Below are positions 54,653-64,000 of a stretch of DNA of 64,000 nt, piece after piece. Made by a program: the position numbers and the translations under genes. Where the stretch lies: contig CAWIKW010000005.1 in the NCBI GenBank assembly GCA_963836785.1, positions 620,001-684,000 of the forward strand, given 5' to 3'. Every line of letters starts with the position of its first letter. The stretch's first letter is position 1. This DNA is from DASQPR01 sp963836785 (GTDB lineage: Bacteria; Actinomycetota; Actinomycetes; Mycobacteriales; Micromonosporaceae). Below the pieces are notes generated by a model that did not search any database, was not told the origin of the DNA, and saw nothing but the letters and a program-made list of their open reading frames with translations.

Positions 54653-56757
54653 CGCTCCTGCTCGAGCACGATCAGGCAGCGATCGGGCACCCAGACGCTG
54701 CCGCCCGCCGCCACCGTCGGCGGCTCGTCCAGCTTCGGCTGGCTCGTGTCCAACACGGCGACCCATTTGCCGCCGTATTCGCCGGGCGGCATCACGAACT
54801 CGGTCCACTGTGGATTGGCGTTGAAGCACAACATGAACGACGAGTCGACGTAGCGCTCGCCCTGCGGCCCGCGATCGCGGATGCCGTCGCCGTTGATGAA
54901 CAGCGACACCGCCTGGCCGAAGTCCTCGCTCCAATCGTCCTCGGACATCGGGCGTCCGTCGGAGGCGAACCACGCGACATCGGTGATCGGCTCGTCGCCG
55001 CCCCGGCGCACCGGACGTCCGGTCACGAAGCGGCGGCGGAGGAACGCGCGATGCGCCTTGCGGAACCGCGTCAGCGACTGGGTGAACGCGAGCATCGTCT
55101 CGTCGACATCGTCCCAGTCCACCCAGGTCAGCTCGGAATCCTGGCAGTATCCGTTGTTGTTGCCGAGTTGCGTGCGGCCGAGCTCGTCGCCGTGGCCGAT
55201 CATCGGCACGCCGAGCGACAGCATCAACGTCGCCATGAAGTTGCGCCGCTGTCGTGCCCGCAAAGCCAGGATGTCCTGATCGTCGGTCGGCCCCTCGACG
55301 CCACAGTTCCAGGACCGGTTGTCGTCGGCGCCGTCCCGGTTGTCTTCGAGATTCGCCTCGTTGTGCTTGTCGTTGTACGACACGAGATCGCTGAGCGTGA
55401 AGCCGTCGTGGCAGGTGACGAAGTTGATACTCGACACCGGCCGACGACCGTCGGAGAGGTAGAGGTCGGCCGAACCACACAGTCGCGTCGCGAACTCGGC
55501 CAGGGTCTCCGGTGCACCGCGCCAGAAATCGCGGGTGGTGTCGCGATACTTGCCATTCCACTCGGTCCACAGCGGCGGAAATCCGCCGACCTGGTAGCCG
55601 CCCGGTCCGACGTCCCACGGTTCGGCGATGAGCTTGACCGTGCTGATCACCGGATCCTGCTGCACCACCTCGAAGAAGGTCGAGAGCCGGTCGACTTCAT
55701 AGAATTCGCGGGCGAGCGTGGCGGCGAGATCGAAACGGAACCCGTCGACGTGCATGTCGAGCACCCAGTAGCGCAGCGAATCCATGATGAGCTGCAGCAT
55801 CTGCGGGCTACGCGCGTTCAGGCTGTTGCCGGTGCCGGTGTAGTCGAGATAGTGGCGCTGGTCGTCGTCGACCAGCCGGTAGTAGGCGGCGTTGTCGATG
55901 CCGCGGAACGACAGCGTCGGGCCGAGGTGACTGCCCTCGGCGGTGTGGTTGTAGACCACATCGAGGATGACCTCGATACCCGCCGCGTGCATGGCCTTGA
56001 CCATGGCCCGGAATTCCTGCACCTGCTGGCCGTTGGCGCCGCTGGACGCATAGCCGTGGTACGGAGCGAAGAAGCCGATCGTGTTGTAGCCCCAGTAGTT
56101 CCGAAGCCCCTCTTCGACGAGCCGCTGATCGTGCACGAACTGGTGGACGGGCATGAGCTCGATCGCCGTGATGCCGAGCTTCACCAGATGCTCGACGATC
56201 ACCGGGTGCCCGATCCCGGCGTACGTGCCGCGCAGGTGCTCGGGCAGCTTCGGGTGGCGCATGGTCAGGCCCTTGACGTGGGCCTCATAGATGATCGACT
56301 GGTGGTACGGGATATTCGGCAACCGGTCGTTGCCCCAGTCGAAGTAGGGGTTCACGACGACGGCCTTGGGCATGAACGCGGCCGAGTCGAGCGTGGAGAT
56401 CTTGTCCGGGTCGTCCCAGTCGTAGCCGTACACCGACGGATCCCACTCGATGTCGCCGTCGATCGCCTTGGCGTACGGGTCGATCAGCAACTTCGCCGGG
56501 TTGCACCGTTGGCCGTTGGCCGGATCGTAGGCACCGTAGACCCGGTATCCGTACCGCTGACCGGGCTCGACTCCCGGGATGTACGCATGCCACACGTACG
56601 CGTCGACCTCACGCAGCTCGACCCGTTCCTCGGTGCCGGCGGCGTCGAACAGGCACAGCTCCACCTTCGTCGCGACCTCGGAGAGCAGCGCGAAATTCGT
56701 GCCGGTCCCGTCGTAGGTCGCGCCCAGCGGGTATCGCTGGCCCGGCCAGACCTCCAT
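54649..56757 (-). CDS. treX: Glycogen debranching enzyme (isoamylase type)
   Basis: Also named glgX. Hydrolyses alpha-1,6 branches, supplying linear maltodextrin to TreY. 702 residues from the ATG at 56757, preceded by AGAGG. N-terminal CBM48 (YPLGATYDGTGTNFALLS), GH13 barrel with DVVYNHTAEG, DGFRFDLAA (nucleophile Asp), LIAEPWDVG (acid Glu) and TCHDGFTLSD. Separated from glgB by 85 nt with a hairpin at 56816-56839. Overlaps treY by 4 nt. Confidence 0.95.
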   Translation of the reverse strand: MEVWPGQRYPLGATYDGTGTNFALLSEVATKVELCLFDAAGTEERVELREVDAYVWHAYIPGVEPGQRYGYRVYGAYDPANGQRCNPAKLLIDPYAKAIDGDIEWDPSVYGYDWDDPDKISTLDSAAFMPKAVVVNPYFDWGNDRLPNIPYHQSIIYEAHVKGLTMRHPKLPEHLRGTYAGIGHPVIVEHLVKLGITAIELMPVHQFVHDQRLVEEGLRNYWGYNTIGFFAPYHGYASSGANGQQVQEFRAMVKAMHAAGIEVILDVVYNHTAEGSHLGPTLSFRGIDNAAYYRLVDDDQRHYLDYTGTGNSLNARSPQMLQLIMDSLRYWVLDMHVDGFRFDLAATLAREFYEVDRLSTFFEVVQQDPVISTVKLIAEPWDVGPGGYQVGGFPPLWTEWNGKYRDTTRDFWRGAPETLAEFATRLCGSADLYLSDGRRPVSSINFVTCHDGFTLSDLVSYNDKHNEANLEDNRDGADDNRSWNCGVEGPTDDQDILALRARQRRNFMATLMLSLGVPMIGHGDELGRTQLGNNNGYCQDSELTWVDWDDVDETMLAFTQSLTRFRKAHRAFLRRRFVTGRPVRRGGDEPITDVAWFASDGRPMSEDDWSEDFGQAVSLFINGDGIRDRGPQGERYVDSSFMLCFNANPQWTEFVMPPGEYGGKWVAVLDTSQPKLDEPPTVAAGGSVWVPDRCLIVLEQER

Positions 56758-56815
56758 GAAAGGCACCTCTTCGTTGTCCGTCGCGCCGGGCCGGCGCTGT
56801 CTCCATCGGCTCGAC

Positions 56816-56839
56816 CGGCGGCCTTCCTACGGGCCGCCG
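56816..56839 (-). terminator. Hairpin between glgB and treX
   Basis: An 8-bp stem (CGGCGGCC, 56816-56823, with GGCCGCCG, 56832-56839) and 8-nt loop. It may partly terminate or process the message between the GlgE-pathway genes and treXYZ. Confidence 0.45.
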
Positions 56840-56842
56840 AGG

Positions 56843-58948
56843 CTACTCCGGCGCCAGCCAGAGCGCGCCCAGTGGCGGCACCCGCAGCAGAGCCGACGCC
56901 GGCATTCCATGTGCCGGATGCTCGTCGGTCGCCTCGACGGCCCCCCAGTTGCCCACGCCCGACCCGCCATACACCTCGGCGTCTGTGTTGATTATCTCGC
57001 GCCAGCGGCCGGTCGACGGCAATCCGAGACGGTACCCCTCATGCGGGATGGACGCGAAATTGACAACGCAGGCCAGAACCTCACCCGTTCGTCCGTACCG
57101 CAGGAACGAGAACGTGTTGCGCGCGGCGTCATCGGCGTCGATCCAGCGGAAGCCGACGGGGTTGGTGTCCTGGGTCCACAAGGCCGGCGTGTCGCGGTAG
57201 ATCGTGTTGAGGTCGCGAAGTGCCCGCTGGACCCCGGCGCGAGCCGGATCGTCCAGCAGCCCCCACGGCAGCCCGGCGCCCTCGTTCCATTCACGGTCGT
57301 CGGCCAGCTCAGAGCCCATGAAGATCAATTGCTTGCCTGGGAACGCCCACATGAACGCCAAGAGGGCGCGCAGCGTGGCCAACCGCTGCCACCAGTCGCC
57401 GGGCGCCTTCGTCAGTAGTGAGCGCTTGCCGTGCACGACCTCGTCATGGCTGATCGGCAGCACGTAGTTCTCGCTGAACGCATAGACCCCGGCGAAGGTC
57501 ATCTGTGGGTGGTGATACTGCCGGTGGATCGGCTCGCGCGAGATGTAGCTCAGCGTGTCGTGCATCCAACCCATGTTCCATTTGAAGCCGAAGCCCAGGC
57601 CGTCGGCGTCCGTCGGCTGAGTGACGCCGGAGAAGGCGGTCGACTCCTCGGCGATCGTGGTCACGCCGGGATGCTTGCGGTAGACCGTCGCGTTCATCTC
57701 CTGCAGGAACGAGATCGCGTCGAGGTTCTCCCGGCCGCCCTTCGCGTTCGGCCGCCACTGGCCGGCCTTGCGCGAATAGTCGAGATAGAGCATCGACGCG
57801 ACGGCGTCCACCCGCAGGCCGTCGGCGTGGAACTGGTCGCACCAATAAAGCGCGTTCGCGACCAGGAAGTTGCGCACCTCCGGGCGGCCGAAGTCGAAGA
57901 TCAGCGTGCCCCAGTCCGGATGCTCGCCGCGCATCGGATCGCTGTGCTCATACAGGGGCGAGCCGTCGAAGCGGGCCAGGGCCCAGGCATCGCGCGGGAA
58001 ATGCGCCGGGACCCAGTCGAGGATGACGCCGATATCGGCCTGGTGTAACCGGTCGATGAGCAGCCGGAGGCCGTCCGGATCGCCGAACCGGGCCGTCGGC
58101 GCGTAGTAGCCGGTGACCTGGTAGCCCCAGGACCCGCCGTACGGATGCTCCATGACCGGCAGGAGTTCGACGTGGGTGAAGCCCTGCTCGCTGACGTACG
58201 CGGTGAGCTGCTCGGCCAGCTCCGTGTAGGACAGGCCGGGGCGCCAGGAACCGAGATGCACCTCGTAGACGCTCATCGGTCGCTCGTGCAACGCGGTCTG
58301 CGCCCGGCGGTCGAGCCAGTCGTCGTCGCCCCACACGTAGTTCGACTCATCGATCATCGAAGCCGTCCGCGGTGGTGTCTCGGTCCGCCGTGCCATCGGG
58401 TCGGCCTTTTCCTGCCACGTCCCGTCGCGACCGAGGATGCGGAACTTGTAGCGCTGGCCGACCTGGGCGTCCGGGACGTACAGCTCCCACACGCCGGAGC
58501 TGCCGAGCGACCGCATCGGCCAGCCGTCGTGGACGCCCCAGCCAGTGAAGTCACCGACCACACGGACACCCTGCGCGTTCGGCGCCCATACCGTGAACGC
58601 GGTGCCCCCGACCCGCGGCTGCGCGCCGAGCACCGTCCACAGCTCCTCGTGCCGGCCCTCCGCGATCAGGTGCAGGTCGAGGTCGCCGAGCGTGGGCAGA
58701 TGCCGGTACGGATCGTCGAACTGCCGGCCGTCGATCTCGATCCGATAGTCGATGATCATGCCGGGTAGCGTGACCTCGAAGATGCCCTCGTCGTGGACGC
58801 GGTGCATCGGCACCGTGCTGCCTTCGGCGACGACCGATACGTCGGTGGCCCCGCGACGCAGGGTCCGTATCGTCGTCTTGTCGCCGTCCGGGTGCGCACC
58901 GAGGATTGCGTGTGGATCGTGGACCGCGCCGGTGATGATCTCGTTCAC
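56843..58948 (-). CDS. glgB: 1,4-alpha-glucan branching enzyme
   Basis: Introduces alpha-1,6 branches in glucan made by GlgE. 701 residues from the GTG at 58948 (GGAAGGGG upstream; GTGA overlap with mak). N-terminal N1 and CBM48 domains (about 1-210), GH13 barrel with DWVPAHFP, GLRVDAVASMLYLDY (Asp nucleophile), IAEESTAFSGV (Glu) and ISHDEVVHGK, then the C-terminal beta domain. The full N-terminal extension matches the usual actinobacterial form. Confidence 0.96.
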   Translation of the reverse strand: MNEIITGAVHDPHAILGAHPDGDKTTIRTLRRGATDVSVVAEGSTVPMHRVHDEGIFEVTLPGMIIDYRIEIDGRQFDDPYRHLPTLGDLDLHLIAEGRHEELWTVLGAQPRVGGTAFTVWAPNAQGVRVVGDFTGWGVHDGWPMRSLGSSGVWELYVPDAQVGQRYKFRILGRDGTWQEKADPMARRTETPPRTASMIDESNYVWGDDDWLDRRAQTALHERPMSVYEVHLGSWRPGLSYTELAEQLTAYVSEQGFTHVELLPVMEHPYGGSWGYQVTGYYAPTARFGDPDGLRLLIDRLHQADIGVILDWVPAHFPRDAWALARFDGSPLYEHSDPMRGEHPDWGTLIFDFGRPEVRNFLVANALYWCDQFHADGLRVDAVASMLYLDYSRKAGQWRPNAKGGRENLDAISFLQEMNATVYRKHPGVTTIAEESTAFSGVTQPTDADGLGFGFKWNMGWMHDTLSYISREPIHRQYHHPQMTFAGVYAFSENYVLPISHDEVVHGKRSLLTKAPGDWWQRLATLRALLAFMWAFPGKQLIFMGSELADDREWNEGAGLPWGLLDDPARAGVQRALRDLNTIYRDTPALWTQDTNPVGFRWIDADDAARNTFSFLRYGRTGEVLACVVNFASIPHEGYRLGLPSTGRWREIINTDAEVYGGSGVGNWGAVEATDEHPAHGMPASALLRVPPLGALWLAPE

Positions 58949-60482
58949 TGTCGGCCCCTTCCGTTTGACGTGTCGTCCGCCGCGATGTCGCCGCCGACCG
59001 GACGATCGCTCTGACCGGCGGGTGGTCCACCGCTGGGAATGCCCGGACCCACGCCGCCGCTCGGCATGCCCGGGCTGGCGGTGAAGTTGCCGCCGCCGAA
59101 GCCGCCGCTGACCGGCAGGACGTCGTCCGGTGACACCGTTTCGGTCTCCTCGGCGCTGGCCGGGATCTGCGTGCCGCCACCGAGCAGGCGATCGATCGAG
59201 TGCAGTGGGATCCACAGCCAGCTTGGCCGGTGCCGTGCCTCGTACGCCGCCTCGTACGCGGCCTTGTCCAGCTCGTACGCGGCGAGCAGGTCGACGTGTT
59301 CACGCGGGTCCACGCCGGACACGGCGGTGTAACCGTCGCAGAACGCCGCTCGATTGCGTGCGGCCCATTCGCGGGCCCGCTCGCCGAGCTGTTCGTTGTC
59401 GGTGTCGCCGATCAGCAGCTGGTAGGCCGCGTAGTCGAACGAGCGCAACATCGCGGCGACGTCCCGCATCGGGGAGTCCGGCCGGCGGCGCTCCTCGATC
59501 GGTTGGCCCGGCTCGCCCTCGAAGTCGATGATCAGCCAGTTGTACGGCGTCCGCAGCGCCTGACCGAGGTGCAGGTCGCCGTGTACGCGCTGGATGATCG
59601 ATGGTGCCGTGGCGCGCTGCAGGATCGCGATCGCCGCGTCGAGGTGCTCCGCGATCTGCGGCACGGTGTCCGCCGCCGCCCGCAGGCGTTCGATCATATG
59701 GTCGACCGGCGGCTTCTCGATCTCGCGGCCGAGTTCGTCGCCGAGCGTGCCGTGGATCGACGCGACCGCCTCGCCGAGCCGGTGAGCCTCGCCGGCGAAG
59801 TCGCCGCCGACCTGATCCGGTCCGTACCCCGGCTGGGCGATCAGGTCGCGGGCGCTGGTGACGGCCATCGACCATCCGTCGGCCGAGTTGGCCGCGAATT
59901 CGGTCAACGTGGCCAGGGACAGCGGCTGTCCTTCGGTGTCCATGCCCTCGATGGCGCCCATCAAGCGCGCCGAATACGGGCTTTCGGCGCGGCCCAACGC
60001 GCGGCCCAGCTCGAGATCCGGATTCAGGCCCGGCACGACGCGGCGATAGAGCTTGAGGATGGCCGAGCCGTTGAACACCACGCTCGAGTTGCTCTGCTCG
60101 CCGTCGATCACACGCGCCGTGCTGTCGTCCACCGCGGCTGTACCGGGCTCGGCCTCGAAACGCAGGTCACCGACGGCGTGTCCGGCCAGGATCATGCTCA
60201 ACAACTCACGGCTCGTCCGTTCGCTGTAGAGGGCGTCATATCCCGTTCGACCGTCGGTGTCGCCGATGCGCGCGACACCGACGAATTCGTCGGCGGGTGA
60301 CCGATCCCAGCCCACGACGACCTGATAGGCCTGCGTTGCTCCATCGGTGAAGTGGACGCGCAGCAGCATGTGGTCGAGGTCGTCGGCGAGTGGGGTGACC
60401 GACGTCGACTCGACCTCGGCAATAGTGCGGCCGCGCCCTGCGTACCACCGTTGCTGCGGTAGCCAGTCGGCGAACGGCAAGC

Positions 60483-60486
<4 letters not shown>
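58945..60486 (-). CDS. mak: Maltokinase
   Basis: Phosphorylates maltose to maltose 1-phosphate, the donor for GlgE. 513 residues from the ATG at 60486 (ATGA overlap with treS). N-terminal cap domain (LPQQRWYAGRGR), aminoglycoside-phosphotransferase-like lobe with IQRVHGDLHLGQ (catalytic Asp) and WLIIDFEGEP (metal-binding Asp). The catalytic part ends near residue 440. A Gly/Pro/Ser/Thr-rich tail of about 75 residues follows (GGFGGGNFTAS, GIPSGGPP), longer than I would expect for the family. Confidence 0.95.
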
Positions 60487-62246
<1,760 letters not shown>

Positions 62247-62294
62247 GGTTTATCGGTTTCCTCCTCAACCCCCCGACTAAACGCCCGCCACTGC

Positions 62295-62310
62295 GGCCAC
62301 CCGAGTGGCC
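62295..62310. other. Small hairpin between glgE and treS
   Basis: GGCCAC-CCGA-GTGGCC. A pyrimidine run follows on the plus strand only, so it is not an obvious terminator for the minus-strand operon. Confidence 0.3.
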
Positions 62311-62320
62311 TTTGTCTCTC

Positions 62321-64000
62321 TCATCCCACGCGCTGCACCGACAAGATGTGCGCTGGCTCGACGAACGGGTCGAGGCGGACGGCGTTGTGCTCGCCCCAGT
62401 CGAACACGGCGCCGGTCAGCTCGTCCCGGATCGTGAAACGTTGGTGCCAGTCGAACCCGAGCGCCGGCATGTCGAGGCTCACGTTCGCCCACTGGACGTT
62501 CTGCGGATCGAACGACACGGTCACAATGACGATGTCGCCGGTGTCCTCGTCGCGCTTGGAAAAGCAGAGCACGGTCGGGTTGTCGCAGGCATGGAACCGC
62601 AGATTCCCGAGCCAGTGCAGCGCCGGATGCCGGCCGCGGATCGCGTTGAGTGCCCCGAGATACGGCGCGAGCGACTCGCCGGCCGCCTCCCGGGCCGCCC
62701 ATGCCCGCGGCCTGAGCTCGTACTTCTCGTTGTCGAGCAGTTCCTCGGCGCCCGGTCGGTTGACGTTCTCGTACAACTCGTACCCGGAGTAGATCCCCCA
62801 GGACGGACTCAGCATGCTGGCCAGAATCGCCCGGATCTTGAACATCGCCGGGCCGGCGTGCTGCAGCGGCTCGGGCAGGATATCCGGCGTCGTCGGCCAG
62901 AAGTTCGGCCGCATGTGGTCCGCCCCGGCCACCAGTTCCTCGCAGTATTCGCGCATCTCGGCCGGCGTGTTGCGCCAGGTGAAGTACGTGTACGACTGGG
63001 TGAAACCGGCCCGACCGAGCCCGTGCATCATCGGCGGTGCCGTGAACGCCTCCGCGAGGAACAGTACGTCCGGGTCGACCGCCTTGACCTCGGCGATCAG
63101 CCAGTGCCAGAAGTTGACCGGCTTCGTGTGCGGGTTGTCGACCCGGAAGACCTTGACGCCCTGCGCGACCCAGTGCAGCACGACGCGGCGGATCTCCTCG
63201 CGGATGCCGTCCGGGTCGTTGTCGAAGTTCAGCGGATAGATGTCCTGATACTTCTTCGGCGGGTTCTCGGCGTAGGCGATCGTGCCGTCGGGCAGGGTGG
63301 TGAACCATTCCGGGTGCGAGCTGACCCATGGGTGGTCCGGCGCGCACTGGAGCGCCAGGTCAATTGCGACTTCCAGACCCGCGTCGTGGGCGCGCGCGAC
63401 GAACGCGCGGAAGTCCGTCAACGTACCGAGCTGGGGATGGATGGCGTCGTGGCCGCCCTCGCTCGACCCGATCGCCCACGGCGAGCCGACGTCGCCCGGT
63501 GCGGCCCGCAGCGAATTGTTGCGGCCCTTGCGATTCACCTTGCCGATCGGGTGGATCGGCGGCAGATACACGATGTCGAAGCCCATCTGCGCGATTGCCG
63601 GAAGCCGCCGCGCCGCGGTGGCGAACGTGCCGTGCTTCGCCCGCCCGTTCGCGTCCGCCTCACCCTCCGACCGCGGGAACATCTCATACCACGCGGAAAA
63701 CAATGCGCGGGTACGGTCGACCCACAGCGGGCGCGATTCCGACGCGGTCACGAGATCCCGCACTGGATGAGCCCACAGCACCGGCGCGAGATCGAGCGCC
63801 GGTTCGATACGGGCCGACAGCGGTGCGTCGTCGTCGCGGAGGGCGTCGGCGGCGGCCTTGACCGCGGCCGTGTGCTCCTCCGGCACGATCGCGACGGCGC
63901 GGTCCAGGACCGCCGCCGCGCGCGCGATGTCGTTGGCCAGATCTTCGGCACCCTGGCCGGCCTCGATCTTCGCGAGGACCGCGTGATGCCAGGTCAGGTA
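62321..64000 (-). CDS. glgE: Alpha-1,4-glucan:maltose-1-phosphate maltosyltransferase, partial
   Basis: Extends alpha-1,4-glucan using maltose 1-phosphate. 559 codons are visible; the frame stays open to the right edge, so the N-terminus (about 100-150 residues) lies outside. The visible start WHHAVLAKIEAGQ is part of the N-domain. GH13-3 motifs: LPPIHPIGKVNRKGRNN, VKVFRVDNPHTKPVNFW (nucleophile Asp), FLAEAFTAPPMMHGLGRAGF (Glu) and FWPTTPDIL. First visible gene of the minus-strand cluster. Confidence 0.95.
   Translation of the reverse strand, partial: YLTWHHAVLAKIEAGQGAEDLANDIARAAAVLDRAVAIVPEEHTAAVKAAADALRDDDAPLSARIEPALDLAPVLWAHPVRDLVTASESRPLWVDRTRALFSAWYEMFPRSEGEADANGRAKHGTFATAARRLPAIAQMGFDIVYLPPIHPIGKVNRKGRNNSLRAAPGDVGSPWAIGSSEGGHDAIHPQLGTLTDFRAFVARAHDAGLEVAIDLALQCAPDHPWVSSHPEWFTTLPDGTIAYAENPPKKYQDIYPLNFDNDPDGIREEIRRVVLHWVAQGVKVFRVDNPHTKPVNFWHWLIAEVKAVDPDVLFLAEAFTAPPMMHGLGRAGFTQSYTYFTWRNTPAEMREYCEELVAGADHMRPNFWPTTPDILPEPLQHAGPAMFKIRAILASMLSPSWGIYSGYELYENVNRPGAEELLDNEKYELRPRAWAAREAAGESLAPYLGALNAIRGRHPALHWLGNLRFHACDNPTVLCFSKRDEDTGDIVIVTVSFDPQNVQWANVSLDMPALGFDWHQRFTIRDELTGAVFDWGEHNAVRLDPFVEPAHILSVQRVG

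Noticed and set aside
54475..56991. 838-codon open frame opposite treX
   Set aside because: Same artefact; treX, treY and glgB are securely identified on the other strand.
62295..62310. Terminator between glgE and treS
   Set aside because: The stem is only 6 bp and the T-rich run is on the wrong strand for these genes.

Overview
The window is a GC-rich chromosome segment from an actinobacterium (Actinomycetes). Three things support this: the order atpA-atpG-atpD-atpC, a DUF2550 gene, a PduO-type cobalamin adenosyltransferase and murA, which is the mycobacterial/actinobacterial arrangement; the frequent GTG starts and ATGA/GTGA gene overlaps; and families such as a deazaflavin-type nitroreductase, a SigB-like group 2 sigma factor and the GlgE pathway. 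I cannot name the genus from the sequence alone.

Layout. 1-9.5 kb: ATP synthase F1 genes (the epsilon gene is short), DUF2550, a VOC protein, PduO, MurA with Asp in place of the catalytic Cys, a YCII protein and an MFS exporter. 9.6-18 kb: an odd short tRNA with anticodon UAG, Bcp peroxiredoxin, a membrane-anchored DsbA-like protein, a CopC-CopD fusion, pirin, a Ddn-like protein, a SpoU methyltransferase, an oxidoreductase and a SAM methyltransferase. 18-26.6 kb: a PP2C phosphatase coupled to a membrane sensor-like protein, NagZ, ornithine aminotransferase, an MHYT membrane protein, a decayed NlpC/P60 gene and an epimerase. 27-34.5 kb: a group 2 sigma factor behind a stress-type promoter, a molybdate regulator with modABC, and an NlpC/P60 hydrolase behind a ydaO (c-di-AMP) riboswitch. 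35-43.3 kb: tRNA-Arg, a 14-TM MFS exporter, a DUF3800-like protein, a nitronate monooxygenase, MerR, SnoaL and winged-helix proteins. 43.3-48.7 kb: MetH behind an SAH riboswitch, DUF2000 and Lrp/AsnC.

The most notable system lies at 48.79-50.57 kb. A 521-residue retron-type reverse transcriptase (YADD active site) is preceded by a 170-nt segment bounded by a perfect 16-bp inverted repeat. Hairpins inside that segment fit an msr-msd RNA. This looks like a complete retron RNA plus RT with no obvious separate effector gene.

50.56-64 kb, all on the minus strand: a trehalose/alpha-glucan cluster read as glgE-treS-mak-glgB-treX-treY-treZ. Most genes overlap by 4 nt. TreS, Mak, GlgE and GlgB form the maltose-1-phosphate route to glycogen-like glucan. 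TreX, TreY and TreZ would release trehalose from glucan, but treZ carries a frameshift. glgE runs off the right edge of the window.
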